Below, in pieces: positions 62,108-64,000 of a stretch of 64,000 bases of DNA; positions within the stretch are counted from its first letter, which is position 1, and each line of letters starts with the position of its first letter. The notes beneath the pieces were generated by a model that saw only the letters and a list, made by a program, of their open reading frames with translations, was not told the DNA's origin and did not search any database. The translations under genes and the position numbers were made by a program. This DNA comes from Bacteroidaceae bacterium (GTDB lineage: Bacteria > Bacteroidota > Bacteroidia > Bacteroidales > Bacteroidaceae), in NCBI GenBank assembly GCA_017526905.1, contig JAFXQT010000006.1, positions 46,393 through 110,392 of the forward strand, in the 5' to 3' direction.

Positions 62108-63634
62108 CTACCACCCCAACACCCACTGGCTGTCGGAATACTGGCCGATGAGACGGGCATCACGGATGGGGTCTAACTGACGCATCAGCGGATGACGCCG
62201 CGTGGTATCGACCGGACGGCCCTCCGGGTCGTGGCTGTTGAACTCGAGGAGGGTGGCTGTCTGGGCGCGCTCGTCGATCCGTCCCCACCCGGCAGCGGGG
62301 ATATTCTCGAGCGTGCAGTTGATGAGCACGCACTCGGCATGCGGATAGTTCTTGCCCTTGTTGTCGGGCAGACGGCCTATCTCGGCATGGGGCGTGAGCC
62401 CTTTGAGATGACAGCTCACGAACACATTGCCATGATTCTCCTCGGTGTTGCGTATCCACATAAATGCGCCACGACTGGTGATGGTGCAGCGGTTGAAGAA
62501 CGACGGGCCGCGCCCGAGCACCGTATCGCCACCGCCGTCGATACGGCAGTTCAGCCAGTAGCAGCTGCCGTTGGCCTGGAGGGCATCGCCGTCGCCGATG
62601 ATATGGATATTCTCGAAGAAGTTGCGCTCGCCATTCACCAGCAGGCCCTCGGCCTGACCCTTGCAGTCGGTCTGTAGGGTGAGATTGCGCATGACCAGGT
62701 CGCTGCAGTTGTCGGCCGCAAAAGCCGCACGGCGCGAGGGGAAGGTGCCACGCACCTCGTTGGTCTTGATGTCGGCCGGGTGCGGGTTGAACACTTCGTT
62801 GTTGGCATAGTGAATCCGCACGCCGTCGCGCGACTCGCCCTGGATGGTCACGAAGCGCTTGTTGCGGAAATACACCAGCTCCTCATAATCGCCGTTGCGC
62901 ACCAGCACGTGGTAGCGGTCCTGCTCGGACGCGAGCGAGTCGGGGATGAAATCCATGGCGCCCTGCACGGTGCAGAAGTCGCCGCTGCCGTCGGCGGCAA
63001 CTGTGATGGTGCGTTGGGCAGGATGGGGCGCCTTGGTCTTCGTCCTGAACGTCCAACCGCGCTTGCCTCTAATGCCGTCAAAACCTGCAATGACGCCCTT
63101 GTCGATGGTGACGAAGTATTCGCGCCCATACTCCAACATGTTGTGATGCAGGTAGATGGTGAGCCGGCGACCTCTGGCTATGATGGGATAGAAGTGAAAG
63201 CCGTCGGAGAAGCCGCCGATGATGTCCAGCTGGTAGCGGCTATGATCCCAGGCATTCAAGCCCGACGGCGTGCCGGCCTTGGTGTTGCGGTTGGTGATGT
63301 GCTGCACCCTGTACTGATAGGGCTGAGGCGTGTAGCGGGCGTCGGGGTTGTTGGGCTGTGATGCGGTCGGGCCGGCCGGTATGCTCATGTCCAGGCGGTC
63401 AACGAGGCGCCCCGTCTGGCGGTCATACACGGACACGAAGCCCTTCTGCCCCACGGAGGCGTCTGCGGCCATGGTCAGCACCAGATGCGTGTCGATGTTC
63501 ACATCGGTGGCTCCGTTGGCGGGCTGCATACTCACCACAGAGTTCTGCGCCACGCAGATACTGCATAGGGTGTTTAGGATCAGGAAAGCCAGCGAGAGGG
63601 CAGCGCGTCTGTGTGCAAGCTTGGGTGTTTTCAT
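62108..63634 (-). CDS. Exported pectinesterase (CE8) with N-terminal Ig-like domain
   Basis: 508 residues from ATG at 63634; an in-frame start at 63709 lies upstream of the promoter. Signal peptide (ALSLAFLILNTLCSICVA), then an Ig-like domain (MQPANGATDVNIDTHLVLTM) and a parallel beta-helix from about 210: AADGSGDFCTVQGAMDFIPD, DGDALQANGSCYWLNCRIDG, GGGDTVLGRGPSFFNRC. These match the PME Gln, Asp and Arg positions, with VLG in place of the common FIFG. It de-esterifies pectin in the periplasm or outside the cell. Confidence 0.88.
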   Translation of the reverse strand: MKTPKLAHRRAALSLAFLILNTLCSICVAQNSVVSMQPANGATDVNIDTHLVLTMAADASVGQKGFVSVYDRQTGRLVDRLDMSIPAGPTASQPNNPDARYTPQPYQYRVQHITNRNTKAGTPSGLNAWDHSRYQLDIIGGFSDGFHFYPIIARGRRLTIYLHHNMLEYGREYFVTIDKGVIAGFDGIRGKRGWTFRTKTKAPHPAQRTITVAADGSGDFCTVQGAMDFIPDSLASEQDRYHVLVRNGDYEELVYFRNKRFVTIQGESRDGVRIHYANNEVFNPHPADIKTNEVRGTFPSRRAAFAADNCSDLVMRNLTLQTDCKGQAEGLLVNGERNFFENIHIIGDGDALQANGSCYWLNCRIDGGGDTVLGRGPSFFNRCTITSRGAFMWIRNTEENHGNVFVSCHLKGLTPHAEIGRLPDNKGKNYPHAECVLINCTLENIPAAGWGRIDERAQTATLLEFNSHDPEGRPVDTTRRHPLMRQLDPIRDARLIGQYSDSQWVLGW

Positions 63635-63667
63635 AGTTTTCTCTTCTGATTTATGCCTTAGGCGATA

Positions 63668-63675
63668 CAAAACTA
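63668..63675 (-). promoter_or_regulatory. -7 box (TAGTTTTG) for the pectinesterase gene
   Basis: Exact TAnnTTTG on the minus strand, 33 nt before the ATG at 63634. It lies inside the longer possible reading frame and so supports the downstream start. Confidence 0.6.
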
Positions 63676-63795
63676 ACAGAAGGATTCGTAGCCGCCCACA
63701 TTTTTTCAATATTTAACGTTAGTTTCTCTACGCAGTTAAACGGCTAGGATTGCGTGCCTTTAGGTACGCGACCAAAGCAGGTGAGGCTGTGCGGG

Positions 63796-63968
63796 GGCTT
63801 CCTGGCCGTTGCCCCAGCAACCCTGCCTGTCGCAAGTGGCCCGACTGGCGCAAGGCCGGCGCTCGCCTTGCGCCAGCACAGCGCCCGCCTTGCCGTGGGT
63901 TGGCACGTTGCGACACGGGGGCGAAATTATCCCATGAGGCATTTTGCGTTGAGGTTAACCCAAATGGG
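63796..63968 (-). repeat. Structured dispersed repeat, copy C
   Basis: The reverse complement matches 45250-45420 almost end to end, including the flanking GGGTTAACCTCAACGCAAAA. The inner 12-bp stem is perfect. The last bases of the window (63969-64000) hold ACAACAGGACAACAG and no gene. Confidence 0.9.
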
Positions 63969-64000
63969 ACAACAGGACAACAGCCCACCCCCGACCCCTC

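Noticed and set aside
1-64000. tRNA, rRNA, insertion sequences or prophage genes
   Set aside because: No T-loop-like or rRNA sequences, transposases, integrases or phage structural genes were seen in reading both strands by eye.

Overview
This window looks like a chromosomal segment of a GC-rich member of the Bacteroidales, most likely close to Prevotellaceae. Four things point there. Promoters carry the Bacteroidetes -7 box TAnnTTTG, often with TTTG 19-20 nt upstream. The window holds a type IX secretion (T9SS) pair porU-porV followed by ispF. It contains families largely confined to Bacteroidetes (DUF4924, DUF4290, the rSAM/lipoprotein pair). Its gene orders are typical of the phylum (rplY-pth-hslR, murA-rimM-dxr-rseP, rplM-rpsI-rpsB-tsf). 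I saw no rRNA or tRNA gene, insertion sequence, phage or CRISPR array. The genus is not determined.

Layout. 1-6.8 kb, minus strand: a ClC channel running off the left edge, tsaC, prfC (RF3), rmlD, a DUF4924 protein and a LysE-type exporter. 6.9-11.8 kb, plus: ROK glucokinase, pepT and a large exported protein with an internal duplication. 11.9-13.9 kb, minus: rplY, pth, hslR. 14-18.8 kb, plus: a 1173-residue exported protein and a membrane M50-like protein. 18.9-20.3 kb, minus: a small exported coiled-coil protein and an AraC regulator. 20.8-23.2 kb, plus: a metal and oxidative-stress group (bacterioferritin-like protein, small winged helix plus a broken rubredoxin, ZIP transporter, glutathione peroxidase). 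23.5-34.1 kb, minus: an AlkZ-related protein, GH20, GH2, Nudix, GH78 and exonuclease III. 34.2-38.2 kb, plus: a WxcM-like cupin, a metal permease with an in-frame amber codon, and a two-lipoprotein/radical-SAM cassette. 38.3-45.1 kb: an EamA permease (minus), then porU, porV and ispF. 45.8-47.1 kb: gdhA. 47.2-49.3 kb, minus: yicC, gmk, nadD. 49.4-55.6 kb, plus: tsaB, DUF4290, murA, rimM, dxr, rseP. 55.7-63.6 kb, minus: an FAH-family hydrolase, a CotH protein, the L13-S9-S2-EF-Ts operon and a pectinesterase.

The most unusual feature is the density of short structured repeats, and the places they occupy. At least six families are visible: a structured element of about 170 bp in three copies, a 22-bp tandem array at both ends of the window in opposite orientation, GGCCCCC...GGGGGA palindromes, a GTGCCGAGCGG-type hairpin, GTGAAAA heptamers and a 44-bp GGTTAACC array. 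Several lie in frame inside genes: an 85-bp perfect-ended palindrome in the G domain of prfC, a hairpin plus Ala/Thr minisatellite in rseP, palindromes forming linkers in a metal permease, and a composite repeat that appears to encode the signal peptide of the GH20 enzyme. Another repeat replaces the second metal knuckle of a rubredoxin.

Functionally, the T9SS sortase and shuttle (porU, porV) plausibly act on exported enzymes such as the GH2 and the 14-kb protein, whose C-termini carry a YDLxGR...GxYIxxGxKVL motif. The radical-SAM/SPASM enzyme with two adjacent lipoproteins is the best candidate for an uncharacterised system in this window.
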